Shown: one piece after another, positions 26,176 through 35,272 of the stretch | Position numbering within the stretch: the first letter of the stretch is position 1 | How the letters are laid out: each line of letters starts with the position of its first letter | Assembly: GCA_944321085.1 (NCBI GenBank) | Contig: CALUJY010000009.1 | Coordinates: forward strand, 43,956 to 107,955 | Length of the DNA stretch: 64,000 nt | Source of the DNA: an uncultured Barnesiella sp. | GTDB lineage: Bacteria; Bacteroidota; Bacteroidia; Bacteroidales; Barnesiellaceae_A | Reading direction: 5' to 3' | Notes under the pieces: generated by a model | The model's input: only the letters and a program-made list of their open reading frames with translations | What the model was told of the DNA's origin: nothing | Databases searched by the model: none | Translations under genes and position numbers: made by a program

Positions 26176-26865
26176 TTAATTATGGCTCTCGAAACAGTAC
26201 CCATAGCCTAGACGTGTCACGATGTAACGCCCGTAGTTGCCTATCTTTTTGCGCAATCGGGTGATATTCACATCTATTGTGCGGTCTAATACATACACTT
26301 CATCGCTCCATACACGCGATAGAATTTCTTCGCGCGAAAACACTTGTCCCGGGTGTTCCAATAACAATCGCAGTATCTCGAATTCTTTTTTGGTCAACGT
26401 CTGTTCCTCGCCGCCGATATAACATTTTTTGCTTCGTAGGTCTATGGTCAATGATTCGTATTTCAACTCCTTTACTTCTTCGCTGTCGGAAGGTGCGCTA
26501 CGACGTAATACGGCTTTTACGCGGGCTTGCACCTCTTTGATAGAGAACGGTTTGGAGATGTAATCGTCGCCGCCGATGTTGAAACCTGTCAATTTATCGT
26601 TTTCGCTGTCGCGGGCAGTAAGGAAAATGATGGGTATGCGGCTCAGTTTTTCATCTTTTCGCAGCATCGAAGCCATCTTGAACCCGCTTATTTCGCCCAT
26701 CATCACGTCGAGCAGTATCAAATCGTACACTGTCAGGTCGAGAGTCAATGCCTCTTCGGCAGAGAGGGCGGTGTCGACGATATATCCTTCGGTTTCGAGA
26801 TTGAACTTCAAGATTTCACACAAATCTTCTTCGTCATCGGTTACTAAGATACGGTATTGGCTCAT
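26176..26865 (-). CDS. OmpR/PhoB-family response regulator
   Basis: A 229-residue DNA-binding response regulator. It starts at ATG 26865, where the receiver domain begins (MSQYRILVTDDEEDLCEIL); the longer frame adds an unrelated 18 residues. The phospho-aspartate lies in LILLDVMMGEISG, with T/K switch residues in IIFLTARDSE and YISKPFS. The winged-helix output domain ends with TIDVNITRLRKKIGNYGRY and the wing TRLGYGYCF. It is co-transcribed with the downstream kinase. Confidence 0.93.
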   Translation of the reverse strand: MSQYRILVTDDEEDLCEILKFNLETEGYIVDTALSAEEALTLDLTVYDLILLDVMMGEISGFKMASMLRKDEKLSRIPIIFLTARDSENDKLTGFNIGGDDYISKPFSIKEVQARVKAVLRRSAPSDSEEVKELKYESLTIDLRSKKCYIGGEEQTLTKKEFEILRLLLEHPGQVFSREEILSRVWSDEVYVLDRTIDVNITRLRKKIGNYGRYIVTRLGYGYCFESHN

Positions 26866-26987
26866 AATGTCCTTGTTTTTATGTTCTTGTGCCGCAAAGG
26901 TCGGAAACAGATATTTCAATCATGTGACAAAAGTAGTTCTTTCTTGTTTCTGTTCGAATTGTCGTCGCCGGTTCTCGGCCTTCTATG

Positions 26988-29900
26988 TCAAGAACCTTGT
27001 TTTTTGAGGCTCTCTTTATATTCAGTAGGGGTCATTTCGTAATATTGCTTGAAGCATTTCGAGAAATAGCGAGGGTCGTTAATGCCCACCATATAAGCAA
27101 TTTGCGTCATGGTATAGTCGCCTTGTTTTATCAGCTGGGCGGCTCGTTTGATGCGCATCTCTTTGATAAACTCTATGGGAGCGAGCCCCGTAAGCGCTTT
27201 CAGTTTTTTGAAGAATACCGAGCGGCTCACTGCCATTTCTTGTACGAAATCGTCTACCACGAGGTCGCCGTTGCCAATGTTTTTCTCCATCAGCTCCAAG
27301 AGTTTTTCGAGGAACTTGCGGTCGTTGAGGGTAAGTTTTACACCGTCCACAACGGGAATGGCAGAGAGGGTCTCTTCCGACTCTTGTGCCCCGAGGCTGG
27401 CACGATAAAATTCGCGCAGTTGTCGTCGTTGTTGCAACAGGTTTTCGACTCTTGCTTGCAGATAGGCCGCGCTGAACGGTTTGGTGATATAGTCGTCGGC
27501 ACCCTCTTCGAGTCCGGCTATTTTGCTCTCTATCGTCGATTTGGCCGTGAGCAGTATGATGGGGATGTGGCTTGTCGAGAGCTCTTGCCGCAGTTCGTGT
27601 ATGAGCCCTATGCCGTCGAGGTTCGGCATCATCAGGTCGCTCACGATAATATCGGGTTGCGATTTCCGAGCCTTTTCAACACCGTCACGTCCGTCTGTCG
27701 CCTCAATGACTTTATATTCATGTGCAAAGATGCTTTTTAAGAAAATGAGTAGTTCGGGATTATCTTCTACTAACAAAATCGTATAGATGGCACCCTCTTC
27801 TTCCGATTTTCCTTCGGGGGTATAGTCCGGCGTCGTCTCGTCGATGCTTTCCTCCCGGCTCACGTCGGCCGGTGTGGAAAGGTCGTCGAGGATATATTCT
27901 ACATCTTTGTCGTAGTGGTCGCGTCCTTTGGGCAGGAATACCGTGAAACAGCTCCCTTTGCCGGCGGCACTCTCGACCTCGATACTGCCTTTGTGCATCT
28001 CTACCAGCTCTTTCACCAACGACAGCCCTATGCCCGTAGTGGGTTGGTTGAAGATGTTGTGGTCTAACAGATTCTCGAATCGCACGAAGAGTTTGTCGCG
28101 TTGGTTGTCGGGGATGCCTATCCCCTCGTCGCGTACGCCTATCGCTACGCAGTTCCCTCTATCTTCTACAAAAACCGTAATGCTTTTACCTTGCGGCGTA
28201 TATTTGAAAGCATTCGACAGCAGGTTGAAGAGTATTTTGTCTAACTTGTCGGTATCTACCCACAAGCGACTTTCGTGCAGCGATGTTTGCAAGTCGTACT
28301 GTATATTGTGTTCCTCGGCAAGCGAGTTGAAGTTTTGCATCGTTTGTTGTACGAACGGGATAATGTTTACCTCCGATACCCGCATACGCATTTTTTTGTT
28401 TTGTATCTTGCGGAAGTCGAGTATCTGGTTGACAAGTCGCAGCATCCGCGCCGTGTTTTTCTTGACTAATTGCAGTTGGCTGCGGGTTTCTTCTTTCAGG
28501 TCGGGCTCGCTCAGTATATGTTCTACCGGTCCGGCAATCAGAGTGAGCGGCGTGCGCAGCTCGTGCGAGATGTTGGTAAAGAAGCGCAGTTTGATGTCGG
28601 ATACTTGCTGTTCGATTGTTACTTCGTTTTTCAGTTTGTATATTGTTGTGAGGATATACACGACGATACCCATGACAAGAAGGAACGCCAATATGTATAG
28701 TGCCCATGCCCACGGCGTCTCCCAAAACGAGGGTAAAATCTCTATCGTGAGGCTGCGTTCGTTATCTACCCATATCCCGTCGCTATTGGTGGAACGTACT
28801 TTGAAGTGGTATGTGCCTTTGGGTAGGTTGGTGTAGGTGGCCGAGCGTTGCGAACCTACGTAATTCCACTCTTTTTCAAAGCCGTCGAGCATATAGGCAT
28901 ACTGTATGTTTTGCGGCCGGCGCATGTCTATGGCGGCATACTGTATGGTAAATATGTCTTGGTCGTGTTCTAATTGCAATTTCTCGGTCTCGTCCAATAC
29001 TTTGCTGAGTACATGCTCTTTCCCCGGCGATTCGAGCTTGTTGGCCAACAACAGACGTGTCAGGCAGATGAGCGGCACGTAGTTGCTTTTGTGAAGCGAG
29101 TCGGGATTGAACATAATGATGCCGTTGCTGTTGCCGAAAGCTATTTCGTTCCCTATGTTTTCTACTACGCTCTCGTTGAAGCGCGGTTGGGGGAATATTT
29201 CGTTGGTCTCGTAATTCTCGAAATTTTTTGTCTTCGGGTCGAACTTGCTCAATCCGTTTTCGGTACTTATCCATAAGTTCCCTTTCGAATCTTCGGCTAT
29301 TGCAAGTAGTACGTCCGATGGCAGTCCGTCGTTGTGAGTATATACGTCGAAAATCGCAGTACTGTCGCCATCGGTGCGCAGCTTGTTGAGTCCGCCGCCA
29401 AACGTAGCTAAGTACAGCTCCCCGTCGCGCGTGGTGTGGATGTAGTGCACATCGTTGGCACTGAGGCTGTTGCTGTTGTAGGCATTGCGCACGTAGTGCT
29501 TGAAGGTGATTTCGTCCGGTGTGCCGAAATTACTGTCGAACATCAGTACACCTGCTGTCGTGCCAGCCCAGATATTGCCTACACTGTCTTCGCCGATGGT
29601 TCGCACGCGGTCGCACTCGTTGATAGGGTATTTTTTCAGATAATTGCGGTGGTTGATGAAGACGGGGTGGTCTAAGTGCGACAGGTCGAGGTAATTCAGC
29701 CCTCCGCCGTATGTGGCTATCCACAAATATCTCTTCTTGCTTATGTGCAGGTAGTAGAGGTCATTGTTACTCAGACTATATATATCGCTGTCGGAGTGCA
29801 GATATTGCGTTATGCGGTATCGGTCGGGGGCGACAGGAGAGGCGCAAAACAATCCGTTGCCTTTTGTGGCTATCCATAGGCGGTTTTTATCGTCTTCTAT

Positions 29901-31421
29901 CATGTTATACACAGCGGCATCGAGCGCTTTGCCGTGCAGACTGATGCTCCCATCCTCGGTGAGTACGCCTTTGTAACTGCCATCGGGAGCATACACCTGC
30001 AAGGTACCGTTGCGCAATCCTATGAATACATCGCCGTTGTGACTTTCGAAGATACTGCGTACATCGCTGTCGAGGCTGTATCGGTTCGATTTGTCGAATC
30101 GTTTTATGGTGACCGACTTACTGCGGAATGAAATTTTATCGAGTCCTTTCGAGTAGGTGCATATCCACAGGTTGCCTTGCATGTCGGCAAAAGCCGAGTG
30201 TACGCGATTAGTCGTGTTGAGTTCTTCCTTGTCATAGAAAAGCGGGTAGAGCTTGTCTTCGTCGCGGTCGTAATAGCAAAGCCCGCTACCGTCGGGTTGT
30301 ACCCACACGATGCCTCGTTTGTCTTCGAGTATCAGAAAGTAAGGATTGGTCTGCGATGCGATGGACATCTTTATCGGGACAAGCTCCTGTTTGAATTGGC
30401 GGCGTGTCGGGTTATAGTGCAATACTTCTTGCGGTCGTCCCGGGTCTATCCATATCTCGTCGTAGCTGTCTACGAAGACCTGTTTTACGTCGCATCCGGC
30501 CAAAAGCGGCGTGTTTTGTGCCGTGTAATGTTCATAGGAGCCGTCGGCCGGGGTATATATGAAGATGCCGTCGTTCTCGGTCGTGATAAACAGTTTGCCC
30601 GACTTGCCTATGCTGTTGATGTGTTTGATGCGGGAGGAGGCGGGCAACTGGTGCAATGCGAAACTTTTGTCGGCTTTTACATATTGCCATATCCTGCCGT
30701 TGTCCGAGCCTGTCCATACGTTTTGCGTATCTTCGGCAATGGCATAAAAGGCTTGCAGGTTTTTTTCGCTCGACTTCGACGACGCTGTGAAAAAACGCTC
30801 GGGTGTGGTGCTGCCACGAGCTATCACTCCGATGCCGTTGTCCGAGAGCAACCACTCGTTGCCGTCGTTGTCTTCGTGAACCAAGAAACAATGTTGCGAC
30901 GGAAACATGCCCGATTGTGTGGAGTAAACCTCTGTCCTGATTTCATGGCTGACACTGTCGGTCGTCACCCGTATGGCCTCGTCATGGTCGCCGTGCAACC
31001 ATACGCTTCCACCGGGGAGTACGGTTATTTTCTTTATGTTCAGAGCCTCATATCCTGTGGCGCAGACCGGCTCGAACTGTTCTGTGCGAGGGTCGAAACG
31101 ATGTACGCGGTAGTCGTATGCCAGCAGCCAGATATATCCGTAACGGTCGGCTTCGATAGTCTGTATGCGGTTGTTCGACAGGTTCACGTGGTCTCCGGCA
31201 AGAGCTTTGTACACGGTAAATTCATACCCGTTAAACATATTCAGCCCGTCCCATGTAGCCAGCCATATCAGCCCCTTGCTGTCTTGCATAATATACATTA
31301 CGGTGTTCTGTGACAGTCCGTCCTCGGCAGTATAGTGAGTAATAGAATATCGTAGCGGCGCAGCACTTGCCGCCCCTATAATGCTTGCTACGAGACAGAG
31401 TGTCAAGAAGATATGTTTCAT
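26988..31421 (-). CDS. Hybrid two-component system regulator (HTCS)
   Basis: A 1477-residue single-polypeptide sensor-regulator. It has a signal sequence and periplasmic two-blade Reg_prop propeller repeats with recurrent GLIWLATWDGLNMF-type motifs, to about 750. A YYY domain and one membrane helix (AWALYILAFLLVMGIVVYIL) follow. The cytoplasmic part has HisKA (NISHELRTPLTLIAGPVEHI), HATPase (DEGIGIPDNQ and GIGLSLVKELVEMHKG), and a receiver (TILLVEDNPELL and SDLMMPNLDG). A C-terminal AraC-type DNA-binding domain ends the protein. HTCS proteins usually sense glycan fragments and switch on a neighbouring polysaccharide locus. Here no SusCD or glycosidase cluster is adjacent, only a divergent alpha/beta hydrolase. 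Confidence 0.95.
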   Translation of the reverse strand: MKHIFLTLCLVASIIGAASAAPLRYSITHYTAEDGLSQNTVMYIMQDSKGLIWLATWDGLNMFNGYEFTVYKALAGDHVNLSNNRIQTIEADRYGYIWLLAYDYRVHRFDPRTEQFEPVCATGYEALNIKKITVLPGGSVWLHGDHDEAIRVTTDSVSHEIRTEVYSTQSGMFPSQHCFLVHEDNDGNEWLLSDNGIGVIARGSTTPERFFTASSKSSEKNLQAFYAIAEDTQNVWTGSDNGRIWQYVKADKSFALHQLPASSRIKHINSIGKSGKLFITTENDGIFIYTPADGSYEHYTAQNTPLLAGCDVKQVFVDSYDEIWIDPGRPQEVLHYNPTRRQFKQELVPIKMSIASQTNPYFLILEDKRGIVWVQPDGSGLCYYDRDEDKLYPLFYDKEELNTTNRVHSAFADMQGNLWICTYSKGLDKISFRSKSVTIKRFDKSNRYSLDSDVRSIFESHNGDVFIGLRNGTLQVYAPDGSYKGVLTEDGSISLHGKALDAAVYNMIEDDKNRLWIATKGNGLFCASPVAPDRYRITQYLHSDSDIYSLSNNDLYYLHISKKRYLWIATYGGGLNYLDLSHLDHPVFINHRNYLKKYPINECDRVRTIGEDSVGNIWAGTTAGVLMFDSNFGTPDEITFKHYVRNAYNSNSLSANDVHYIHTTRDGELYLATFGGGLNKLRTDGDSTAIFDVYTHNDGLPSDVLLAIAEDSKGNLWISTENGLSKFDPKTKNFENYETNEIFPQPRFNESVVENIGNEIAFGNSNGIIMFNPDSLHKSNYVPLICLTRLLLANKLESPGKEHVLSKVLDETEKLQLEHDQDIFTIQYAAIDMRRPQNIQYAYMLDGFEKEWNYVGSQRSATYTNLPKGTYHFKVRSTNSDGIWVDNERSLTIEILPSFWETPWAWALYILAFLLVMGIVVYILTTIYKLKNEVTIEQQVSDIKLRFFTNISHELRTPLTLIAGPVEHILSEPDLKEETRSQLQLVKKNTARMLRLVNQILDFRKIQNKKMRMRVSEVNIIPFVQQTMQNFNSLAEEHNIQYDLQTSLHESRLWVDTDKLDKILFNLLSNAFKYTPQGKSITVFVEDRGNCVAIGVRDEGIGIPDNQRDKLFVRFENLLDHNIFNQPTTGIGLSLVKELVEMHKGSIEVESAAGKGSCFTVFLPKGRDHYDKDVEYILDDLSTPADVSREESIDETTPDYTPEGKSEEEGAIYTILLVEDNPELLIFLKSIFAHEYKVIEATDGRDGVEKARKSQPDIIVSDLMMPNLDGIGLIHELRQELSTSHIPIILLTAKSTIESKIAGLEEGADDYITKPFSAAYLQARVENLLQQRRQLREFYRASLGAQESEETLSAIPVVDGVKLTLNDRKFLEKLLELMEKNIGNGDLVVDDFVQEMAVSRSVFFKKLKALTGLAPIEFIKEMRIKRAAQLIKQGDYTMTQIAYMVGINDPRYFSKCFKQYYEMTPTEYKESLKKQGS

Positions 31422-31449
31422 GTATTTCTATGGTATTATTTTGAATGTT

Positions 31450-31457
31450 CAAATATA
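31450..31457 (-). promoter_or_regulatory. Promoter -7 box for the HTCS gene
   Basis: TATATTTG on the minus strand, 28 bp before the HTCS ATG. No clear -33 TTTG. Confidence 0.5.
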
Positions 31458-31624
31458 TGAAATTTCGTTGTAAAAAGAGCCCTGTAAACTAAATTTCCGC
31501 ATTTTGCTCCTCTCGTCGGTTACTCTTTTACAATCGCGGTTATAGGAAATTCGTTCGATTTTTGTTCTTTTTTTGATGCAATTAGATGCGCTCGGCCGAG
31601 GTATAACTGAAAACTGCGTTTTCG

Positions 31625-31656
31625 TTTGTCTCTGCTCTCGACTTTCACTATCTTTC
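31625..31656 (+). promoter_or_regulatory. Upstream tandem promoter of the hydrolase gene
   Basis: TTTG (31625-31628) lies 20 bp before TATCTTTC (31649-31656): a perfect -33 and a -7 with one mismatch. It is an imperfect copy of the element 84 bp downstream. Confidence 0.5.
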
Positions 31657-31708
31657 GATAAGATAGGATGCGGTTCGGCAAAACCTGCGCTCAAAAGCAA
31701 ACTTTTGG

Positions 31709-31740
31709 CTTGGTATTGCTCTCACCTTTCGCTATCTTTG
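31709..31740 (+). promoter_or_regulatory. Proximal promoter of the hydrolase gene
   Basis: CTTG (31709-31712) lies 20 bp before TATCTTTG (31733-31740). The first possible ATG is only 12 bp further on. Confidence 0.65.
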
Positions 31741-31752
31741 TATTTCAATAAG

Positions 31753-32904
31753 ATGATAAAAATGAGAAAATTCCTAGCATTATTCTTCTTTCTACCCGCT
31801 ACTTTGTGGGCGCAGAGTGTCGGTAAGCAGTACGAAACCGTAAAGGACATGCCCATATATTACGAGACGCTGCGCAGTGAGCTTACCTATCCTGCCGCTT
31901 GGGGCATTTCGCCCGAAAAGGATTTCGATACATGGCGCAGCGGGGCCCGCACGCTGTTGCTCGATTGTCTCGACTATACTCCCGATACCACCGCATTCGA
32001 TTATACGATTGTGGCTACCGAGCAACGCGATGGCTACGTGGCGCATCGCATCATGTTGCACCTGAACCGATATGTTACTGTACCGGCCTATTTGCTTGTT
32101 CCTCATGGTAATGCCCCTTTCCCGGCGGTCACCGTTTTGCACGACCACGGGGCAAAATTCGACATCGGTAAGGAGAAGAACGTGAAGCCTTTTGCCGATG
32201 ATACGGTTGCTCTTGCCATCTCCGATGCGTGGGTGGACAAGTACTACGATGGCATATATACCGGCGACTATCTTGCTGCCAACGGATATGTGGTACTTGC
32301 CGTAGATGCCCTTCTGTGGGGCGACCGCGGCCGTAAAGAGGGTGCACGATATAATTCGCAACAGGCTTTGGCGGCCAACCTCTTGCAGATGGGACGTTCG
32401 TGGTGCGGTGTTATTACGGCCGACGATATTCGCGGTGTCGATTTCCTTGCCTCATTGCCCTTTGTTGACTCATCCCGGATAGGGGCTGTCGGCTTTTCCA
32501 TGGGAGCCCATCGTGCATGGATGCTATCGGCAGCCACCGACAAGGTGCGTGCCGCGGCTGCTGTTTGCTGGATGTGTACCACCGATTCGCTCATGACCCT
32601 TACCAACAACCAAAACAAGGGCGGCTCGGCCTATGCCATGATTGTGCCGCGCTTGCGACGTTATCTCGATTATCCTCATGTAGCTGCCATAGCGTGTCCT
32701 AAGCCTTTGTTGCTCATCAACGGACGCAAAGACAAGCTCTTTCCTGTGGCAGGCGTGCAGAGTGCTTACGACTATCTCCATGGCGTATGGCAGGAGTGCG
32801 GGGCTGGTGAAAGGCTCGAAACTACTTTCTATGACACCGCTCATACATTCAATGCCGAAATGCACCGTCAGGTACTCTCTTTCTTAGATAGGTGGCTTAA
32901 ATAG
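31753..32904 (+). CDS. Secreted alpha/beta hydrolase (Abhydrolase_7 / dienelactone hydrolase-like)
   Basis: A 383-residue exported hydrolase with signal peptide MIKMRKFLALFFFLPATLWA. ATG 31762 is an equally good start, and both promoters exclude the longer upstream frame. The nucleophile elbow is GFSMGAHRAW, the acid is the aspartate in INGRKDKLFP, and the histidine is in YDTAHTFN. ALLWGDRGRKEG is typical of the Abhydrolase_7 group. The substrate, perhaps an acyl or acetyl ester on a carbohydrate, is unknown. It is divergent from the HTCS gene, which may regulate it. Confidence 0.85.
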   Translation: MIKMRKFLALFFFLPATLWAQSVGKQYETVKDMPIYYETLRSELTYPAAWGISPEKDFDTWRSGARTLLLDCLDYTPDTTAFDYTIVATEQRDGYVAHRIMLHLNRYVTVPAYLLVPHGNAPFPAVTVLHDHGAKFDIGKEKNVKPFADDTVALAISDAWVDKYYDGIYTGDYLAANGYVVLAVDALLWGDRGRKEGARYNSQQALAANLLQMGRSWCGVITADDIRGVDFLASLPFVDSSRIGAVGFSMGAHRAWMLSAATDKVRAAAAVCWMCTTDSLMTLTNNQNKGGSAYAMIVPRLRRYLDYPHVAAIACPKPLLLINGRKDKLFPVAGVQSAYDYLHGVWQECGAGERLETTFYDTAHTFNAEMHRQVLSFLDRWLK

Positions 32905-33026
32905 ATATACTCTTTTACGCTCCCTCTTGTGCTTAGGGGTATGTAATTAGCGGCTTGTGAGTTTCTGTCGGTGACGCCTGCCTGCCGTTGCAATCTTTGA
33001 AAAGCAAGAGAAAAGCCGCCGAATTA

Positions 33027-33058
33027 CTTGCAGGGCTGAAATAAAAGCCGTAAATTTG
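33027..33058 (+). promoter_or_regulatory. Promoter for tRNA-Pro
   Basis: CTTG (33027-33030) lies 20 bp before TAAATTTG (33051-33058). The predicted start is about 15 nt before the mature tRNA. Confidence 0.7.
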
Positions 33059-33077
33059 CCACGCTTTTTACAAAGGA

Positions 33078-33151
33078 CGGGGCGTAGCGCAGTCCGGTAG
33101 CGCACCTGCTTTGGGAGCAGGGAGTCGCAGGTTCGAATCCTGTCACCCCGA
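33078..33151 (+). tRNA. tRNA-Pro (UGG anticodon)
   Basis: 74-nt cloverleaf. The acceptor arm is CGGGGCG/CACCCCG and the D arm is GCGC...GCGC. The anticodon arm is CCTGC-TTTGGGA-GCAGG with anticodon TGG, and the T arm is GCAGG-TTCGAAT-CCTGT. Discriminator A; the CCA end is not encoded. It has its own promoter, and an 18-bp hairpin with a T-tract follows at once. Confidence 0.97.
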
Positions 33152-33155
33152 CATA

Positions 33156-33200
33156 ACCGACGGGCAGCAACGAAAAATCGTTGCTGCCCGTCGGTTTTTC
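33156..33200 (+). terminator. Rho-independent terminator of tRNA-Pro
   Basis: ACCGACGGGCAGCAACGA (33156-33173) pairs perfectly over 18 bp with 33178-33195 around loop AAAA, followed by TTTTTC. Confidence 0.92.
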
Positions 33201-33278
33201 TTGTGCGTGATGTGTGAAAGTGAGCCCGGGAGGGGGGAAACTGACAACTCATTGTAGAAAAGGTGTCGGTGCACCGAT

Positions 33279-33322
33279 ATAAAAAAGTCATAGCAAACTC
33301 TTTACAGAGTTAGTCATGACTT
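33279..33322 (-). terminator. Rho-independent terminator of the rhamnose operon
   Basis: Nested inverted repeat: the outer arm AAGTCAT (33285-33291) pairs with ATGACTT (33316-33322). The inner AACTCT/AGAGTT closes a small loop. On the minus strand it is followed by TTTTTT (33281-33286) about 120 bp past rhaD. Confidence 0.75.
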
Positions 33323-33440
33323 CCTTCATGTGTGGAATATAGGGTTTCAGAATAAAAATCCCGGTTCTGTTATTAGACTATACACCCATCCGAGTCGGAT
33401 ATTCGGCTTTTGCAGGCCGGAAATAGCCGGTTGTTGTGTG

Positions 33441-34232
33441 TTACAGTCCGAAGATACGTTTCAGCTCTTCCATCTGTTCCATACTCATACCTTGCGGTTG
33501 GAAGCCCATAGAGCAGCCCGAAAGGTATATTTTGGCCGATTTGCTGAGCGTGTCTATCTGGTCGAACGCCTCAATGGCATCGGTACCAATGGCCACGGCT
33601 CCGTGTTTTTCCCACATCACTACGTCGTAATGGTGCAGTTCCTCTACGGTGCGTTGAGCCAACTCGGTAGAACCGGGCACGCAATAGGATACGATACCCA
33701 AGCCTTTGGGACAGAAAGCGCGCGTCTCGGGTATCATGCTCCACAAGAGTGTTCCCATGACATCTTTTTGCAAGAAAGCAGGGTTGTGCGTCATGGCCAC
33801 AAGTTCGGTGGGGTGAGTGTGTATGACGGCGCGTTCGCTGCGGCCTGCGGCGGCGATGTAGTCGTGTATGAGCAGATGCGAGGGCAGTTCCGAGGTGGGT
33901 ACTATCTCTTTTTCTGCAATGATTTGGTACGATTTCCCGTCATAGGCTATGCGTATGATAGAGGCATTATCCATCGGTTGGCTGTGTACGTAACGCATAC
34001 GTTTGCCTGTGCCTGTGACGAGGAAAAGGTGGCCGCCCAAGTGAGGCATGGCCATGGGCAGCTCTTTCGGCTCACCCATTCCGGGCAGTGTGCGCAGGGT
34101 TTCGTCGGCATATTCGGTAAGGTTATACGAGATGTTGCCGCCGTTGCGTTCTGCCCAGCCGCGTTCCCACAAGTAACCGGCTATTTCGGCTACCTGTGCT
34201 ATGATTTCGTTGATTTTTTGGTTGTAAGTCAT
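33441..34232 (-). CDS. rhaD: Rhamnulose-1-phosphate aldolase
   Basis: Class II zinc aldolase splitting L-rhamnulose-1-phosphate into dihydroxyacetone phosphate and L-lactaldehyde. Its 263 residues carry the aldolase-II pattern: ERNGGNISYN near the N-terminus, the zinc motif AVIHTHPTELVAMTH, and HHYDVVMWEKHGAVAIG near the C-terminus. It is the last gene of the operon rhaB-rhaA-rhaT-rhaD, 10 bp after rhaT. No lactaldehyde reductase gene follows it; a terminator and tRNA-Pro do. Confidence 0.95.
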   Translation of the reverse strand: MTYNQKINEIIAQVAEIAGYLWERGWAERNGGNISYNLTEYADETLRTLPGMGEPKELPMAMPHLGGHLFLVTGTGKRMRYVHSQPMDNASIIRIAYDGKSYQIIAEKEIVPTSELPSHLLIHDYIAAAGRSERAVIHTHPTELVAMTHNPAFLQKDVMGTLLWSMIPETRAFCPKGLGIVSYCVPGSTELAQRTVEELHHYDVVMWEKHGAVAIGTDAIEAFDQIDTLSKSAKIYLSGCSMGFQPQGMSMEQMEELKRIFGL

Positions 34233-34242
34233 AAGTCGAAAA

Positions 34243-35268
34243 TTAAAATATCGAAGGGAAAAAGATAGATGCTATAAGGATGGCAAGCCCGACAGCGAGG
34301 GTGGCGATGGTACGTCGGTTGCAACCTTTCCACTCTTTGAGTACCACGCCCCAAAGGTTCGAGAAGAGGACGTTGAGCGACATGAGGATACTCCAAGAGA
34401 AAGCAAGTAGTACGGGCGAGTCGCCGAGGTATATTTTCCCTGTTTCGAGCCCGAAGAACTGCGAGTACCACAATCCTCCCGCGAGAGCGCAGAAGAGCAG
34501 GTTATTGCCCCATACCGAAGGCTTTACGCCGAAATACTCTTTGCCGGTCTTGTTCTTGATATTTTGGTAGATACAGTACACCGCGTTGGTGATGAAGCCG
34601 CCCGTAGTGACCAGCAATATCGACGGCAATCCTGCCAGCAGCGGTTGCGCACCGTGGGCGGCCACCGTTGCTTTTACGGTAGAGGCTGCATCCAATCCCA
34701 AGGCGAAGCAGGCGCTCATTACGCCCGAAAGCAACGCTACGGCAAGGCCTTTGGTGAGGGCGAAGTCGCGAATGGCGGCGCGCTTCTCTGCCTCGTCCAT
34801 GTTGCGGGCGCGCAGCGTACCGGCGTATCCTATCACGGCTATGCCGGCCAGCGTAATCATTACGCCGATGAGCAATATAAGACCGTCGCCATGCAGCAGG
34901 TCGGTGCCGGCCATCAGTGCGGGAATGAGCGTACCGAAGGCCGAGCAGGTACCTAACGATACCGATTGTCCCAAGGCGACGCCCAAGTAACGCATACTCA
35001 GGCCGAAGGTAAGTCCACCCACGCCCCATAACATGCCGTAGATTACGGCCATGCCGGCGCCATCGCATTGCAGAAGGGTACCTATTCCTACGTCGTGCGG
35101 CAGCGCGGCAAGCATCCCCGCCAGCGGGAAGATAAGCCATGCAAATATGCCTTGTACAAGCCAAAAGCTCTCCCAACTCCACTCTTTCACTTTTTTGATG
35201 GGGACGTAAGAGCTCGACTGTCCGAAGCTGCCTACGGCGATGATAAGCAAGCCTATGAGAATATCCAT
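34243..35268 (-). CDS. rhaT: L-rhamnose/proton symporter
   Basis: Inner-membrane L-rhamnose transporter of the DMT-like RhaT family. Its 341 residues hold about ten hydrophobic segments. VPIKKVKEWSWESFWLVQGI and GMLWGVGGLTFGLSMRYLGV are strongly conserved family blocks. It sits between rhaA (4 bp away) and rhaD (10 bp away), so uptake and catabolism are made together. Confidence 0.95.
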   Translation of the reverse strand: MDILIGLLIIAVGSFGQSSSYVPIKKVKEWSWESFWLVQGIFAWLIFPLAGMLAALPHDVGIGTLLQCDGAGMAVIYGMLWGVGGLTFGLSMRYLGVALGQSVSLGTCSAFGTLIPALMAGTDLLHGDGLILLIGVMITLAGIAVIGYAGTLRARNMDEAEKRAAIRDFALTKGLAVALLSGVMSACFALGLDAASTVKATVAAHGAQPLLAGLPSILLVTTGGFITNAVYCIYQNIKNKTGKEYFGVKPSVWGNNLLFCALAGGLWYSQFFGLETGKIYLGDSPVLLAFSWSILMSLNVLFSNLWGVVLKEWKGCNRRTIATLAVGLAILIASIFFPSIF

Positions 35269-35272
35269 GTCG

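Larger units (their letters stand above)
31422..31752. other. Divergent control region between the HTCS and hydrolase genes
   Basis: 331 bp holding the HTCS -7 box and two tandem hydrolase promoters (31625-31656 and 31709-31740). No gene is called. Confidence 0.65.
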
